This document shows, piece after piece, positions 37,018-47,380 of a DNA stretch of 64,000 nt. The stretch's first letter is position 1; each line of letters starts with the position of its first letter. The DNA lies in assembly GCA_943788235.1 (NCBI GenBank), contig CALSPM010000005.1, positions 1-64,000 on the forward strand, in the 5' to 3' direction. The position numbers and the translations under genes are program-made. Origin of the DNA: an uncultured Cyclobacteriaceae bacterium. Lineage in GTDB: Bacteria > Bacteroidota > Bacteroidia > Cytophagales > Cyclobacteriaceae. Below the pieces are notes generated by a model that saw nothing but the letters and a program-made list of their open reading frames with translations, made no database searches and was not told the origin of the DNA.

Positions 37018-38159
37018 GGAACAACCGCATCAAGTACCCGAATCAGATGAAATTGACTTAGTGGCATTGCTTCAAAAAGTATGGCATGGTCGTAAAATAG
37101 CCCTGATAACGAGTGGGGTATTTGCACTAATGGGCATTGTTTTTGCCTTGGGTAGTGCCAATGTCTATACCGCCACGACTACCTTTATCCCAAAAGGGAA
37201 AAGTAGCGGATCGGTAGGCGGAAGCCTGAGTGGGCTGGCTTCCCTGGCCGGTATTAGCCTCGGGGGCATGAGTGGGGGCGATTCTGAAATTCCACCCACC
37301 ATGTATCCCATGGTCTTGAAAAGCATACCTTTTCTTGAAAAGACGTTGTCACTTGGAAGTGCCATTAAATGGACAGAATATCGTGATGAAAGAATACCTC
37401 TTGACCCAAATGTATTTTAAGGAATCCAATTCCTTTGATTTTTTAAACCTTGTGAAAAAATACACCCTCGGCCTTCCCGCACTTCTTAAAGGCACCCTTT
37501 TTGCAAAAATGAATGCTCTGCCGAGCGCTGCAGAGAATTCAACCCTAAAAAGACTCACTTATGAGGATGAACAATTGTTTAATTACCTTAAAGAGTTGGT
37601 TACCATTAGCGTTGATAAAAAGGAGGGCTTTATTACGCTATCCGTTCAAGACAAAGATCCACAAGTAGCGGCCATCGTTGCCCAAAATACGCAGCATCTC
37701 TTGCAACAAGAGGTCATTGATTTTAAAATCAAAAATGCCCAAGAACTACTGACTTTCACAGAAACCCTTTACACGGAAAAAAAAGTAGCTTTTGAGGCCT
37801 TGCAAGATGAATTGGCCAGTTTTCGCGACCAACACCAAAACATCAGCTCAGGGCTCTTTGAAAATAAACTGAGTCGTCTGGAATCCGAATTGGCCATAGC
37901 CAGTTCCGTCAATGAAGAATTGGCCAAGCAGGTGGAGCAAGCAAGGATTCAGGTCAGCAAGGACACCCCGATTTTCACCATTATCGATCCTGTAGTCATT
38001 CCCAATCAAAGAACGAGTCCCAAAAGAACATTGATCGTGGTCATTTGGTCCTTTTTGGGACTCATCATGGGCATCGCTTACATTTTATTAAAAAAACCTA
38101 TCAGCCATTTGGCCAAAGAGATCACTGGCCCTGATGCCGCCAAGGAAATGAATCCTTAA
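37018..38159 (+). pseudogene. Wzz/chain-length determinant protein (polysaccharide co-polymerase), frameshifted
   Basis: Start chosen at the ATG of MEQPHQVPESDEIDLVALL, because the upstream extension to 36926 looks non-coding. The first helix is at about residues 31-50 (KIALITSGVFALMGIVFALG), followed by YTATTTFIPKGKSSG and the Gly/Ser-rich loop. After WTEYRDE an extra A near 37390 shifts the frame. The second frame continues EYLLTQMYFKESN, a coiled-coil region (LLTFTETLYTEKKVAFEALQ) and VVIPNQRTSPKRTLI before the second helix VVIWSFLGLIMGIAYILL. It partners the SLBB exporter. There is no kinase domain. Confidence 0.8.
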
Positions 38160-38985
38160 TCACAATCAATGATTTAGCGGTAAGTTATTAAATAGCTCCT
38201 TTAAATTATTTTATCCTTCTCCTGTAAAGGGCTATTCCGAATAACCTTAATAGGATATAGATGACCTATGAACAGATCTGATCTCATGAAAGACCAAAAA
38301 TTAACCAGCCAATAATGCCCTATCGAAAACATCATACATAGTACAATAATCAATGACCCCTTACAATACTTGAGATAGGGCAATAAAGAGATGGTGTAGG
38401 TGATTAGTATAAGGCGAAAATGATGCTCTTTTTAGCACTCGCTTCAATAAGAAAATATTTATAATGAAAAAGATAAATGAATAGAGCTGCCATCATGCAT
38501 ATGATTCAAAACAATTTGGATCCAGCAAAGAGCAGCGAGAAAATCCTTTCTTTTTCAATGGTAACTATAAGCCTATGAATGAATTCTAATTATAGTGAAT
38601 TCAGAGAAAAATAAAAAATCCCAAAAGCATGGAGCCCGTATCTTTGATAAAGACTTTTCGTTGTTCAGAAAAATAAATCTCAAGAAAGCTGCGATGGCAC
38701 CACAAAGAATAAGTCCTCAAATACCTCTCGTTGTAACATTTATGATTTTTTGAGGGCGCCAATGAACATAAATTATTCCCTAATCAAAGAACCACTAAAG
38801 GAGAGTCAAAATGAAATCCTGATACCAGGGTTTTAAAAAAATTGGCATTGAGACTATCCTTCATGAAATTCCAATTTGATCTTCTTTCCATTCTAGGTAA
38901 ATAATGTTGATTTTGTCTTAAATTAATTGCGGCAGTCAGAGCATTAGAATTCTTTATAAAAAGAACAATAGTTCTTCCTTCTCAT
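38160..38985 (-). pseudogene. Decayed multi-spanning membrane protein, possibly a polymerase (EpsG/Wzy-like)
   Basis: About 826 bases without an intact gene. On the minus strand 38201-38410 reads as hydrophobic sequence ending in a plausible polymerase tail (RLILITYTISLLPYLKYC, then RSDLFIGHLYPIKVI), and around 38650-38760 a patch reads GLILCGAIAAFLRFIFLNN. Many stops and shifts separate them. This fits the remnant of a polysaccharide polymerase next to the WecA-like gene, but the identification is weak. Confidence 0.3.
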
Positions 38986-40038
38986 TTAGTTAACCTCTCT
39001 ATTACTTTTTCTTAATACGTAAATGCAAATGAATGAAATAAATATGTACACTGGAATAACATAATTATAACTGAGAGGAAAAAAATAAACAACTCCTACA
39101 TTAATGACCACTCCACTCAGAGAATAACCCAGGACAATTAAAGATGCCTTACGATGACTTTCAAATCTGTTAAGCAATAAATGGTGAATATGCCCATTAT
39201 CCGGACTAAAAGGATTTTTCCCTTTTTTCAAGCGAGAAATAAAAATACTTCCAGAATCTAAAACTGGATGAAGAAAAATCAAAATCCCAAACCAAATTGA
39301 CATGTCTTTTTGAACGAAAAAATCAATATTGTTAAGGTAATTATGGTTAATCAATTGTAATAAAAAGAAAAACATAAAAAACCCTAGAATTAAAGAACCC
39401 GTATCGCCCATAAATACCTTTCTATTTTCCGAAAGGTTAAATCTCAAATATCCAGCCGTAGTACCTATCAAAATGGCAATCAAGTAAACCAGGAATAAAT
39501 CATTTAAAAGATAAAAAAACAATCCAAAACAAGTCAGCATAAATATGCTCATCATCCCCGCCAAGCCATCAATCCCATCAATTAAGTTAAAACTATTGAT
39601 CATGAAAATTCCAATGAACAAAGTCAAGGGATAGGCCACAAAATCATTTAACTCATTTATCCCCAAAAACCCATGTAAATCAATCAAAACTAGGTCTCTA
39701 GGTATTAAAATAATCATAATGGCAACGCCCTGTAACATGATTTTCCCCCAGGGAGACATATTGTATATATCGTCTCTCACACCAACATATAAAATAATAG
39801 ACAACGCAGTGATCAAATAGAGCATTTGATCGCCCTTTTGGAATTTAAATAAATATACTGAGGCCAAAATAATTCCAAAATAAAACACGAGCCCCATCAA
39901 TTTTGGGATTTTCTCCTTGTGCAAGTCTCTGGAAGTCGGAGGATTATAAATATCAAACTTCTCCACTATTTTCACTAAGACAGGAATAGTGGATAGTGAC
40001 AATAGTGTCCCGTAAATAAATAATATTGCAATGATCAA
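38986..40038 (-). CDS. Undecaprenyl-phosphate sugar-1-phosphate transferase, MraY/WecA family
   Basis: A 350-residue polytopic enzyme with ~10 helices. Family landmarks: PKLMGLVFYFG, the Mg-binding DD in VRDDIYNMSPWGK, NSFNLIDGIDGLAGM, FMGDTGSLILGF, and the HIHH motif in PDNGHIHHLLLNRF. These define the WecA/TagO/WbpL group, which transfers HexNAc-1-phosphate from UDP to undecaprenyl phosphate and starts repeat-unit synthesis. With PglC reduced to a fragment at 13637-13702, this is the only intact initiating transferase in the window. Confidence 0.9.
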   Translation of the reverse strand: MIIAILFIYGTLLSLSTIPVLVKIVEKFDIYNPPTSRDLHKEKIPKLMGLVFYFGIILASVYLFKFQKGDQMLYLITALSIILYVGVRDDIYNMSPWGKIMLQGVAIMIILIPRDLVLIDLHGFLGINELNDFVAYPLTLFIGIFMINSFNLIDGIDGLAGMMSIFMLTCFGLFFYLLNDLFLVYLIAILIGTTAGYLRFNLSENRKVFMGDTGSLILGFFMFFFLLQLINHNYLNNIDFFVQKDMSIWFGILIFLHPVLDSGSIFISRLKKGKNPFSPDNGHIHHLLLNRFESHRKASLIVLGYSLSGVVINVGVVYFFPLSYNYVIPVYIFISFICIYVLRKSNREVN

Positions 40039-40159
40039 CTTACCTTTATTTTCTATTAAAACAAATATAGATAATATTAAAATCTATTTTCTAAAACGAC
40101 AACACTTATTGACTTCCAAAAAAATATGATCATTGATTTTTATCAAAAAAACATCCGTT

Positions 40160-41748
40160 TCAATCCCTCACCACCCTTTTCATATAATTCCTCCCCGTCA
40201 TCGCACTTGCCGTGATCAATCCAGAAAAAAGTGCCCCACCCACACCTGCCGTCACAATGTCTTGGCCGGTAAGATATAGTCCCTTAATGGGAGTTCGTGG
40301 TTGTAAAAACTTCTGGCGATAACGACTGGGCGAATGATCGATCCCGTAGAGTTCTCCTTTTTGATAATTAGCAAAGTTTTTAGTTGTTAAGGGCGTCGAC
40401 AATTCATAATGATCGATATGGTCTTTCAAATGCGGTAATTGCTCAAAAAGATGTACTAGCAACCGCTGCGCAATTTGTTCTTTCAAAGCCTCATATTCGG
40501 CTCCTCGATGCATCCATTGCGTTCCCTCCCATTGGGCAAAAGTTTCATAGGGAAGTAGGGTGATGACATCAATAGTACTGCGGTCTGGGTAGCGCGCATT
40601 CCAACTGGGGTCCTTAGCGGCAGGAAAAGAAATATAGACCACGGGAAAAGGCCGATCTTGATCCTCAAGGTAATCTGCCACGGCCTGATCATGATCTACT
40701 CCTTCGGGATAAATCCATAAATTATTTTTTGGCAATTTTAAGGATTCAGGAGATCCTTTGAGCCCTATGTACAAACAGCCATGGCCCACCGAAGGTTGAA
40801 TCTTTTGTAGTTGAGCCTCAAACTTATATTTGGCCCTTAGAGTCTCTGGTATCAGCTGCTCATAGGTATTGAAAATTCCAACGCCACTCACCACCTGATC
40901 GGCAGCTATATCTTTGCCATCACGCATTCGGACCCCAAGTACTTTGCCCTGCTCAATCCGTATTTCAGCCACCTCGGCATTGGTCATAATTTGTGCACCA
41001 TGGGCCTCCAAAACCTCATTGACCGTTGAGACAATGGCACCTGAACCTCCTACGGGAAAGCTGCCCCCTCCGAAATAATGCTTGACTACTGAGGCGTGCA
41101 TGGCAAAACTACTTTGGCGTGGGGGCAATCCGTAATCCCCATATTGGGCGGTCAATACCTTGATCAATGCTTCATTTTTGGTCAACGATGACAAAACTTC
41201 ATAGGTGGTTTGATCCGTAAATTTTAAATATTTTTTAGTCAAGAAAGTCCCAAAAAACGGCTCACCCATTGGGGTAATGTCTTATTTATGTAGAACTTAC
41301 CCATGGCTTTATTCGCCTGAAAAACTAAATCTACATAGCGATCAATGGCTGGACCCTCTTCGGGGAAATAGGCCTTAATTTGGGCTTTGAAATTTGTAAC
41401 GCCTTTGACAAAATCATAGGTCTTGTCTCCAATAATCACCCGATCATAGACTTCACCCATGTCTGCCCATTGCAGTTTTTTATCTGTGATGTAGTCAAAT
41501 AATTTTTTTATGGCACTATTGGGACGCTGTACTTCCCCGATGTAATGAATGCCTACATCCCACTCATAATTCTTACGCTTAAAAATGTGGGTAAAGCCAC
41601 CCGCCGTATAATGCCGCTCTAAAATCAACACTTTTTTCCCTGACTTGGCCAGTAACGTCGCGGCCGTCAAGCTCCCAATACCTGACCCAATCACAATGAC
41701 ATCATACTTATTGGATAAATGGGGCTGTTTCTTATACGATTGAATCAT
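40160..41748 (-). pseudogene. Phytoene desaturase/RetSat-like FAD oxidoreductase, frameshifted
   Basis: The N-terminal frame (41239-41748) has YDVIVIGSGIGSLTAATLL, ILERHYTAGGFTHIFKR and WDVGIHYIGEV, all typical of CrtI/CrtISO/retinol-saturase flavoproteins. The C-terminal frame (40160-41269) continues FFGTFLTKKYLKF, SFPVGGSGAIVSTVNEVLE and the FAD-closing LYLTGQDIVTAGVGGALFSG. A lost T in a TTTTTT run near 41255 explains the break. The repaired length (~520) is normal. It is unrelated to the glycan genes and probably part of the chromosomal backbone. Confidence 0.85.
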
Positions 41749-41872
41749 CTGGATGAACCTATTTATAAGGAATTTAAAAAATCTGAATTTAAAAAGCCGT
41801 GCTCTGGTTTAATTTAATGTGAATACTCTCATTTTTTGCTCTTTTTATACCTAATCACCTACCTATTGAAAA

Positions 41873-41906
41873 CAAAAAAGCCCTGCCAAATAATGACAAG
41901 GCTTTT
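41873..41906 (-). terminator. Rho-independent terminator
   Basis: On the minus strand AAAGCCTTGTC pairs with GGCAGGGCTTT (one G-T pair) around a 9-base loop, followed by TTTTTTG. It ends the gene at 41926-42612, 20 bases after its stop. Confidence 0.75.
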
Positions 41907-41925
41907 ACTTAAATAACTTCTTGGA

Positions 41926-42612
41926 TTAATTCCAAGTTTTTACTGTATAATGGGTAGTGCTTCTTAAATAATCAGAAACGGTTCCTATAGTTTTAAGAAA
42001 TTTGGAAAAGGCTGCGCCCTCAGTCTCTGAAGTTGGGCCAAAATCAAGGGCATCTTGGTAGGTGTCATATACTGTATAAATGTAATGCGACTCGCCATTT
42101 TCATTGCCATGAAGCGTCTGCCCCAATGAGACGTAGCCCTTTGGAGAAAATGATTCGTTTAAAGTCACGAATGCCTTGGCAAACTTATCCGCATCCTTTA
42201 CTGAAAACGTCCAAAGCTGACTGATTTTACCGTCTCCCTTATCCGTATTGTATCGAATCAATCCCTTACCTGATTGTGCCGAAACGATTTCACATAAAGT
42301 AGCCAACTTGGCTGAATACAAATCATATTCGGTACCCCCTCGAAGATTTCTCATAGCAGCCAAACCTTCAGAAGTTCCTGAATATTGTAAATGATGGGTC
42401 GCTTTTTGGTTTTCTCCACTGAAGGAAACGGCACTTAACTCAAGACTGACACCTTCTGGGAAATCAATGCTGGAGTAAAATCCATCAACTAACGCCACTA
42501 CAGCATCGGCATTTCCTGCAGGCACTTTAATCCCCGATTGTTCCCATGTAAGGGTTTGCGCATGAGCAACAGCCATTAGGGTCACTAAAATAAAAGTAAA
42601 TAATTGTTTCAT
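41926..42612 (-). CDS. Secreted hypothetical protein
   Basis: Start chosen at the ATG at 42612, because MKQLFTFILVTLMAVAHAQ is a clear signal peptide with an AHA-Q cleavage site; the in-frame extension to 42657 would bury it. The mature ~210 residues appear to be two alpha/beta halves with antibiotic-monooxygenase-like features (ISQLWTFSVKDADKFAKAF, ESHYIYTVYDTYQDALDF). I do not recognise a specific function. It is monocistronic with its own terminator. Confidence 0.7.
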   Translation of the reverse strand: MKQLFTFILVTLMAVAHAQTLTWEQSGIKVPAGNADAVVALVDGFYSSIDFPEGVSLELSAVSFSGENQKATHHLQYSGTSEGLAAMRNLRGGTEYDLYSAKLATLCEIVSAQSGKGLIRYNTDKGDGKISQLWTFSVKDADKFAKAFVTLNESFSPKGYVSLGQTLHGNENGESHYIYTVYDTYQDALDFGPTSETEGAAFSKFLKTIGTVSDYLRSTTHYTVKTWN

Positions 42613-42849
42613 AGTATTATGATTAGTTAAAAATTTAAATGAATAATCAAGATACAAATTATTGTTTTGAATACAAGGTTTATCAAAACATCTTAACCAC
42701 CCACCTAATAACGATTACGCTGGCTCCGCCTACACAAGTCTGAATAATCTGTTTTCTCTCTTGGAAACGCTAAAGGAGCGCAAAACAACCCTCTGAAATT
42801 GTTTTTTATTTATGCCCGTTTTCAAACAGTTCAATCACCATTCACAAGT

Positions 42850-43480
42850 TCAAAAATACTCTGGATGCGCGATCTTACTCCGCTGCTTATCCACTTGCTC
42901 ATAACTATCATCATAATCTTGACGAACCGTTCCCAACCAGCGATCCCAGATCAAAAAATACAAGCCATAATTGCCTTCAAAATGCTTGTGATGTAAATTG
43001 TGATTGACCGAAGTATTGATCCATCTTCCTATGAAATGCTTGTGAAACCTTTTGGGGTACAACTCATAGCCCAAATGCCCATATACGTTGTAGGTAATCA
43101 TAAAAGTCAAAAAAGCGAGCAAGGCAGTTCGGTGATAAGGAATCAACCAAACAATGAGAAAGATAATGGAAGCTTCAATCACCGCTTCCAAAGGATGAAA
43201 AGCATAAGCTGCCCAAGGGGGAAGGGTTGGTGGATTTGTGATGTACTAAATGAAAATAATTAAATAATTTGGGATGATGCATGAGATGATGCATCCAATA
43301 AAAATACGTATCATGCAAAAAAATCATGAGCACGATGCTCAAGCCCCAATAGCCCCATTCATAGGTAACTATTTCATCATAGACCAAATTAAATTGATGC
43401 AAGGGCGCTGCAATGACCAAAACCCCGACCATACTGAAAATAGCTAAAATGATCATGGGGAAGCCCATTTTGTCTTCCAA
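42850..43480 (-). pseudogene. Sterol desaturase/fatty acid hydroxylase family protein, truncated and frameshifted
   Basis: Eight-histidine di-iron motifs are visible: HDTYFYWMHHLMHH and HLVHHKS in the frame 43175-43480, then NHNLHHKHFEGNYG in the frame 42850-43191, which also has AFLTFMITYNVYGHLGYEL. The frames join around NPSP near 43190-43200. The 5' end is lost at about 43480, where plus-strand sequence of a surface protein begins, so the first one or two membrane helices are missing. It would be an O2-dependent lipid hydroxylase if complete. Confidence 0.8.
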
Positions 43481-44128
43481 GATGCCGACGAAGGCGGTGT
43501 TGGCAACAGTATAGATACATGCTCAGATACAGAAAAGGGAGTGACTGTAGATGAAGAAGGATGTTTACTTCCCCTTTATTCAGATGATCTCTTCTTGGAT
43601 ACAAATGGGGTTACCCTCAAAGCAAAAGAAAATACCATCTTGGGAGCCAATTATAGCTTTAATTCAGAGATTTGTAGGGTAGTAGATGATGCTCTTTTCA
43701 GAGCGCTAGTCGCTGATGACCAAGATCTTTCAAAGCTGGTAACCACCCGAGTCACTGATTTGAATAATTTATTTACTGCCACAACTGTGAATTTTGATAT
43801 CACTTCTTGGGATGTCAGTAAGGTCATCAATATGAAATGTCTGTTTTATCAAGCGAGCTCGTTTAACCAAGACCTCAGTTCCTGGGAAGTAAGTAAGGTA
43901 ACTGCCATGGCAGAAATGTTTTATGGAAGTGTCGCCTTTAATCATGACCTGAACGCCTGGAGGGTAAATGAAGTTACAGACATAACCCGAATGTTTTTTC
44001 TCTCCATGTCATTCAATCAAGATTTAACTATTTGGCAGGTAGACCAGATAACCAAATGCACGGATTTCAGTTTTAATGCTGCTGCATGGACGGCCTCTCA
44101 GCCCAACTCCACGAGCTGCATAAAGTAA
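43481..44128 (+). pseudogene. BspA-family (DUF285) surface protein fragment with thrombospondin-3 segment
   Basis: No proper start exists, since the only in-frame candidate is a GTG at 43541. From 43481 the frame reads DADEGGVGNSIDTC and GVTVDEEGC, a calcium-binding thrombospondin type-3 repeat. It is followed by DUF285/BspA repeats built on FNQDLSSWEVSKVTAMAEMF-type units, about four copies. The C-terminus ends TSCIK without a sorting domain. The 5' part was lost at the junction with the sterol desaturase gene. Confidence 0.75.
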
Positions 44129-44224
44129 AATGCCTCTTCTGCGATATCCCTTAATCTTAAAGTTTTTTTGACTCCTGAGTAAAGAATCATTGGTGTTTGT
44201 AGCGTAATGAATAAGCCAAAATAT

Positions 44225-44292
44225 GTGCCCTTTACTTTTCCATTCTCAAACTCTTTAAGCACAAGCTTAATTAATCTTAATAAACTTAAAAA
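44225..44292 (+). repeat. Truncated copy (a) of the direct repeat DR1
   Basis: About 68 bases beginning GTGCCCTTTACTTTTCCATT match the first part of the longer repeats at 46883 and 57114 (GTACCCTTTACGGTTCCATT, continuing through the AATTAATCTT core). After about AAACTTAAAAA the similarity ends. Confidence 0.75.
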
Positions 44293-44359
44293 GTTAGATT
44301 TAACATGTGGGTATCGAAATATTTTTTATTTAAAAAGTCTTTAGTCCAATTTTTCAAGG

Positions 44360-45637
44360 TCAAAGTCCCCCATCAGTTATTTCGGAATCTAAAAATCCCT
44401 TAACATCATAAATAACCTTATTTTTGGTCATGTTATTACTATTAAAATTTATCTTTCTGAAGCATGAATGTCCAACTGCCAGAATTGCTGCATCAAACTT
44501 AATTTTCTTTGGAATATCTTTAAAAATATTTATGCCATACTCATCAAAAACTTTCTTTTTATCAACCCAAGGATCAACAGTGGTAATGTTCAAACCATAT
44601 GAAAAAAGCTCCTGAATAATATCAATAACTTTGGTATTTCTGAAATCAGGACATTCTTCTTTAAAAGTAAATCCTAAAATCAGGATATTTGAATTCCTTA
44701 GCTGCACTTGCTTTTTAAGCATTAATTTTACTGTCTCAGATGCAACATATTTCCCCATACTATCATTAACTCTTCTTCCTGAAAGAATAATTTCAGGATG
44801 ATGATCGACCTCCTGAGCTTTCTGAGCTAAATAGTAAGGATCGACCCCAATACAATGTCCACCAACTAAACCAGGTTTAAAGTTTAGAAAATTCCATTTC
44901 GTAGCTGCTGCTTCTAAAACTTGATTTGTATTAAGTCCAAGTAAATTGAAGATTTTAGCTAATTCATTTACAAATGCAATATTTATATCTCGCTGTGAAT
45001 TTTCAATCACTTTTGCTGCTTCTGCTACTTTTATTGAAGCTGCTTTATATGTTCCTGCAACAATTATTGATTTGTATAATTTGTCAATAACTTCGGCCAC
45101 TTTTTTGTTAGACCCTGACGTTACCTTTAAAATTTTAGTAAGAGTGTGCTCTTTGTCGCCTGGGTTTATTCTTTCTGGACTGTAACCAACAAAAAAATCT
45201 AAATTATAAATAAGACAACTAACTTTTTCAAGCACCGGTACACATTCATCTTCAGTAACTCCAGGATAAACTGTACTTTCATATATTACAATATCTCCTT
45301 TCTTTAACATCGATCCAACAAGTTCACTTACCGCTAATAAAGGAGATAATACAGGCCTATTATGCTTATCAATTGGTGTCGGTACAGTAATAATAAAAAT
45401 ATTACAGCTCTTTATATCCTGCTTCCTAGAGGTAACCTTAAAAAATTTGTTTTTTAAGGTTTTTGTTAAATATTCAGAGTCTATCTCCAAAGTATCATCA
45501 AACCCTTTCTGTAGGGTTTGAATTCGTTTTTTATTTAAATCATAACCAACTGTTTTATATTTTTGACCAAATTCTACTGCAAGTGGAAGACCTACATAGC
45601 CCAAGCCAATAATTGCTATTTTTTTTTCTGGAATCAT
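44360..45637 (-). CDS. UDP-N-acetyl-D-hexosamine 6-dehydrogenase (WbpO/TviB family)
   Basis: A 425-residue nucleotide-sugar dehydrogenase. [19 protein letters not shown] is the NAD site, [18 protein letters not shown] the central domain, and [19 protein letters not shown] carries the catalytic Cys. The [10 protein letters not shown] form with REINPGD-type segments is typical of the WbpO/VipA/TviB group acting on UDP-GalNAc or UDP-GlcNAc, distinct from the Ugd at 33744-35068. It lies 4 bp after the WbpP-like gene, so the pair forms an operon yielding UDP-GalNAcA. Confidence 0.88.
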   Translation of the reverse strand: MIPEKKIAIIGLGYVGLPLAVEFGQKYKTVGYDLNKKRIQTLQKGFDDTLEIDSEYLTKTLKNKFFKVTSRKQDIKSCNIFIITVPTPIDKHNRPVLSPLLAVSELVGSMLKKGDIVIYESTVYPGVTEDECVPVLEKVSCLIYNLDFFVGYSPERINPGDKEHTLTKILKVTSGSNKKVAEVIDKLYKSIIVAGTYKAASIKVAEAAKVIENSQRDINIAFVNELAKIFNLLGLNTNQVLEAAATKWNFLNFKPGLVGGHCIGVDPYYLAQKAQEVDHHPEIILSGRRVNDSMGKYVASETVKLMLKKQVQLRNSNILILGFTFKEECPDFRNTKVIDIIQELFSYGLNITTVDPWVDKKKVFDEYGINIFKDIPKKIKFDAAILAVGHSCFRKINFNSNNMTKNKVIYDVKGFLDSEITDGGL

Positions 45638-45641
45638 TTTA

Positions 45642-46625
45642 TTAATTATTTAAATGCCATTTGATCGTTTTCTTTATCCCTTCATCAAATTGAACTAATG
45701 GTTCATATTTTAATAATTTTCGCGCTTTCTCTATAGATGCTAGGGAATGAGGGATGTCTCCACTTCTAGATTGCCCAAAAACAGGTCTTGTTCTTCCACA
45801 GCTAACACCTAAATCTATTGCGCTTTTTTTAATAATATTAAAAAGTTGATTCAAGCTTTTTCTTTTACCACAAGCCACGTTGTAAATTTGATTATTTGAT
45901 TCTTCTTTTGCCGAAATCGCTAAAATGTTTGCCTGAACAACATTATCAATAAATGTGAAATCTCTTGAATTTTCTCCATCACCATTAATCGTCGGTCTAG
46001 AGTCCGCTAAAATACTTTTAATGAAAAGGGGAATAACAGCAGCATAAGCTCCATTCGCATCTTGTCTTGGTCCAAAAACATTAAAGTATCTCAATCCAAT
46101 TGTGTCAAGGTTATAAATTTTCTTGAATATAGATGCATAAAGCTCATTTACATATTTAGTAATACCATATGGAGATAATGGATTGCCAATATTATTTTCA
46201 GTTTTAGGCAAATCCTTTGAATCTCCGTAGGTGGAGCTACTTGCTGCATAGACAACTTTTTTCACATTATTATCTCTTGCCGCAACTAAAATATTCAAGA
46301 ATCCATTAATATTTACCTCATTAGAGGTTATTGGATCCTCTACAGATCTAGGAACTGAACCTAATGCTGCTTGATGAAGAATATAATCCGCATTCACCGC
46401 AGCCGCATCGCAAGCTTTCAGATTTCTAATATCCTCCTCAATTAAAGTAAATTTTTTATTTTGAAGTAAGTGGTTAATATTTTGCTTATTCCCAGTTGAA
46501 AAATTATCAAAACACCTTACTTTGGCCTCACAAGATATGAGGTAATCACAAATGTTACTACCAATAAATCCCGCTCCACCTGTAACTAAAATTATAACTC
46601 CTTTTAAACTCTTATCAACCCTCAT
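45642..46625 (-). CDS. UDP-N-acetylglucosamine 4-epimerase (WbpP/TviC family)
   Basis: A 327-residue extended [22 protein letters not shown] with [49 protein letters not shown] for the catalytic Ser, and [12 protein letters not shown] with YxxxK. The [12 protein letters not shown] segment and overall length match WbpP/TviC epimerases that interconvert UDP-GlcNAc and UDP-GalNAc. It is the first gene of a two-gene operon with the WbpO-like dehydrogenase. Confidence 0.88.
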   Translation of the reverse strand: MRVDKSLKGVIILVTGGAGFIGSNICDYLISCEAKVRCFDNFSTGNKQNINHLLQNKKFTLIEEDIRNLKACDAAAVNADYILHQAALGSVPRSVEDPITSNEVNINGFLNILVAARDNNVKKVVYAASSSTYGDSKDLPKTENNIGNPLSPYGITKYVNELYASIFKKIYNLDTIGLRYFNVFGPRQDANGAYAAVIPLFIKSILADSRPTINGDGENSRDFTFIDNVVQANILAISAKEESNNQIYNVACGKRKSLNQLFNIIKKSAIDLGVSCGRTRPVFGQSRSGDIPHSLASIEKARKLLKYEPLVQFDEGIKKTIKWHLNN

Positions 46626-46882
46626 AATTATTTACATGTTCATCTTTCACAATTCGCGATCCTCTTATCCATTTTTTCTGCTACTATTTTAGAATATTGA
46701 AAGAATTAAATATCTTTTCTCAGCCTATTAAAGCACTTTCCCAAAATTTATCCTTTCAGAATCAAGTATAAATTAATATATTGTTTTTCAAAATGATCAA
46801 CAAATCCACTGGCTTCTCGAAGTAACTAAATTAAGAAGAATTCACAAAAAAGAGAGATAACTCTTACTTTGTCTCCAGTATA
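46626..46882. other. Intergenic region upstream of the WbpP-like gene
   Basis: About 257 bases of AT-rich DNA with no gene. It presumably holds the promoter of the leftward wbpP/wbpO-like pair, but I cannot single out a box with confidence. Confidence 0.4.
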
Positions 46883-47342
46883 GTACCCTTTACGGTTCCA
46901 TTATCGAACTCCTTAACCGCAAGTTTAATTAATCTTTACGAACTAAAAAAAGTCCTACATCTAGCAGGTTTAACTAGTTATAACGGGATCCCCATCGATA
47001 ATCCTAATAATAATAATCCTTTTCAATTACCTCAAGGGGATTGAACTAGATAAACCAATGGTACTACTTAAATTGAGTTAAACTATAATAGTATTAAATA
47101 GTATGGCAAATACAACGGGAAAGAAATACGGAGGAAGAGAGAAGGGAACACCCAACAGATTGACTAAAGAGTTAAGATCTGTACTAAAAGGGATAGTATA
47201 TCAATAATTAGAAAAAATAGAAGAAAATTTAAACGAATTAGAACCAAAAGAAAGATTAGAACTTGTTCTTAAGTTAATGCCTTATACTCTACCTAAGGAA
47301 AATAGCATATCTCACACTACTAATGAGCCTTTGGATTGGGAG
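46883..47342 (+). repeat. Direct repeat DR1 copy (b), ~460 bp
   Basis: From GTACCCTTTACGGTTCCATT to the GATTGGGA near 47335-47342 this matches 57114-57571 with substitutions and few indels. The copies contain a conserved ~54-codon open stretch ending LPQGD, then a small basic-protein ORF. Both are in the plus orientation and lie 10,231 bp apart. Confidence 0.85.
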
Positions 47343-47351
47343 ATGCATTAA
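47103..47351 (+). pseudogene. Small basic accessory protein (DR1-borne), nonsense at codon 35
   Basis: Starts MANTTGKKYGGREKGTPNRL, then a helical body with LNELEPKERLELVLKLMPY. The first 34 residues end at a TAA (47205-47207) where the sister copy at 57333 has GAA, so this is a point nonsense. The frame otherwise stays open to 47351. It resembles small K-G-G-R-K-G-TPN proteins found near Bacteroidota mobile genes; function unknown. Confidence 0.65.
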
Positions 47352-47380
47352 TAAATTACTCAATAAAACGATGTACAATG

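Noticed and set aside
38201-38383. A stand-alone 60-residue membrane protein
   Set aside because: It reads as the tail of a longer decayed hydrophobic frame and has no convincing start site.
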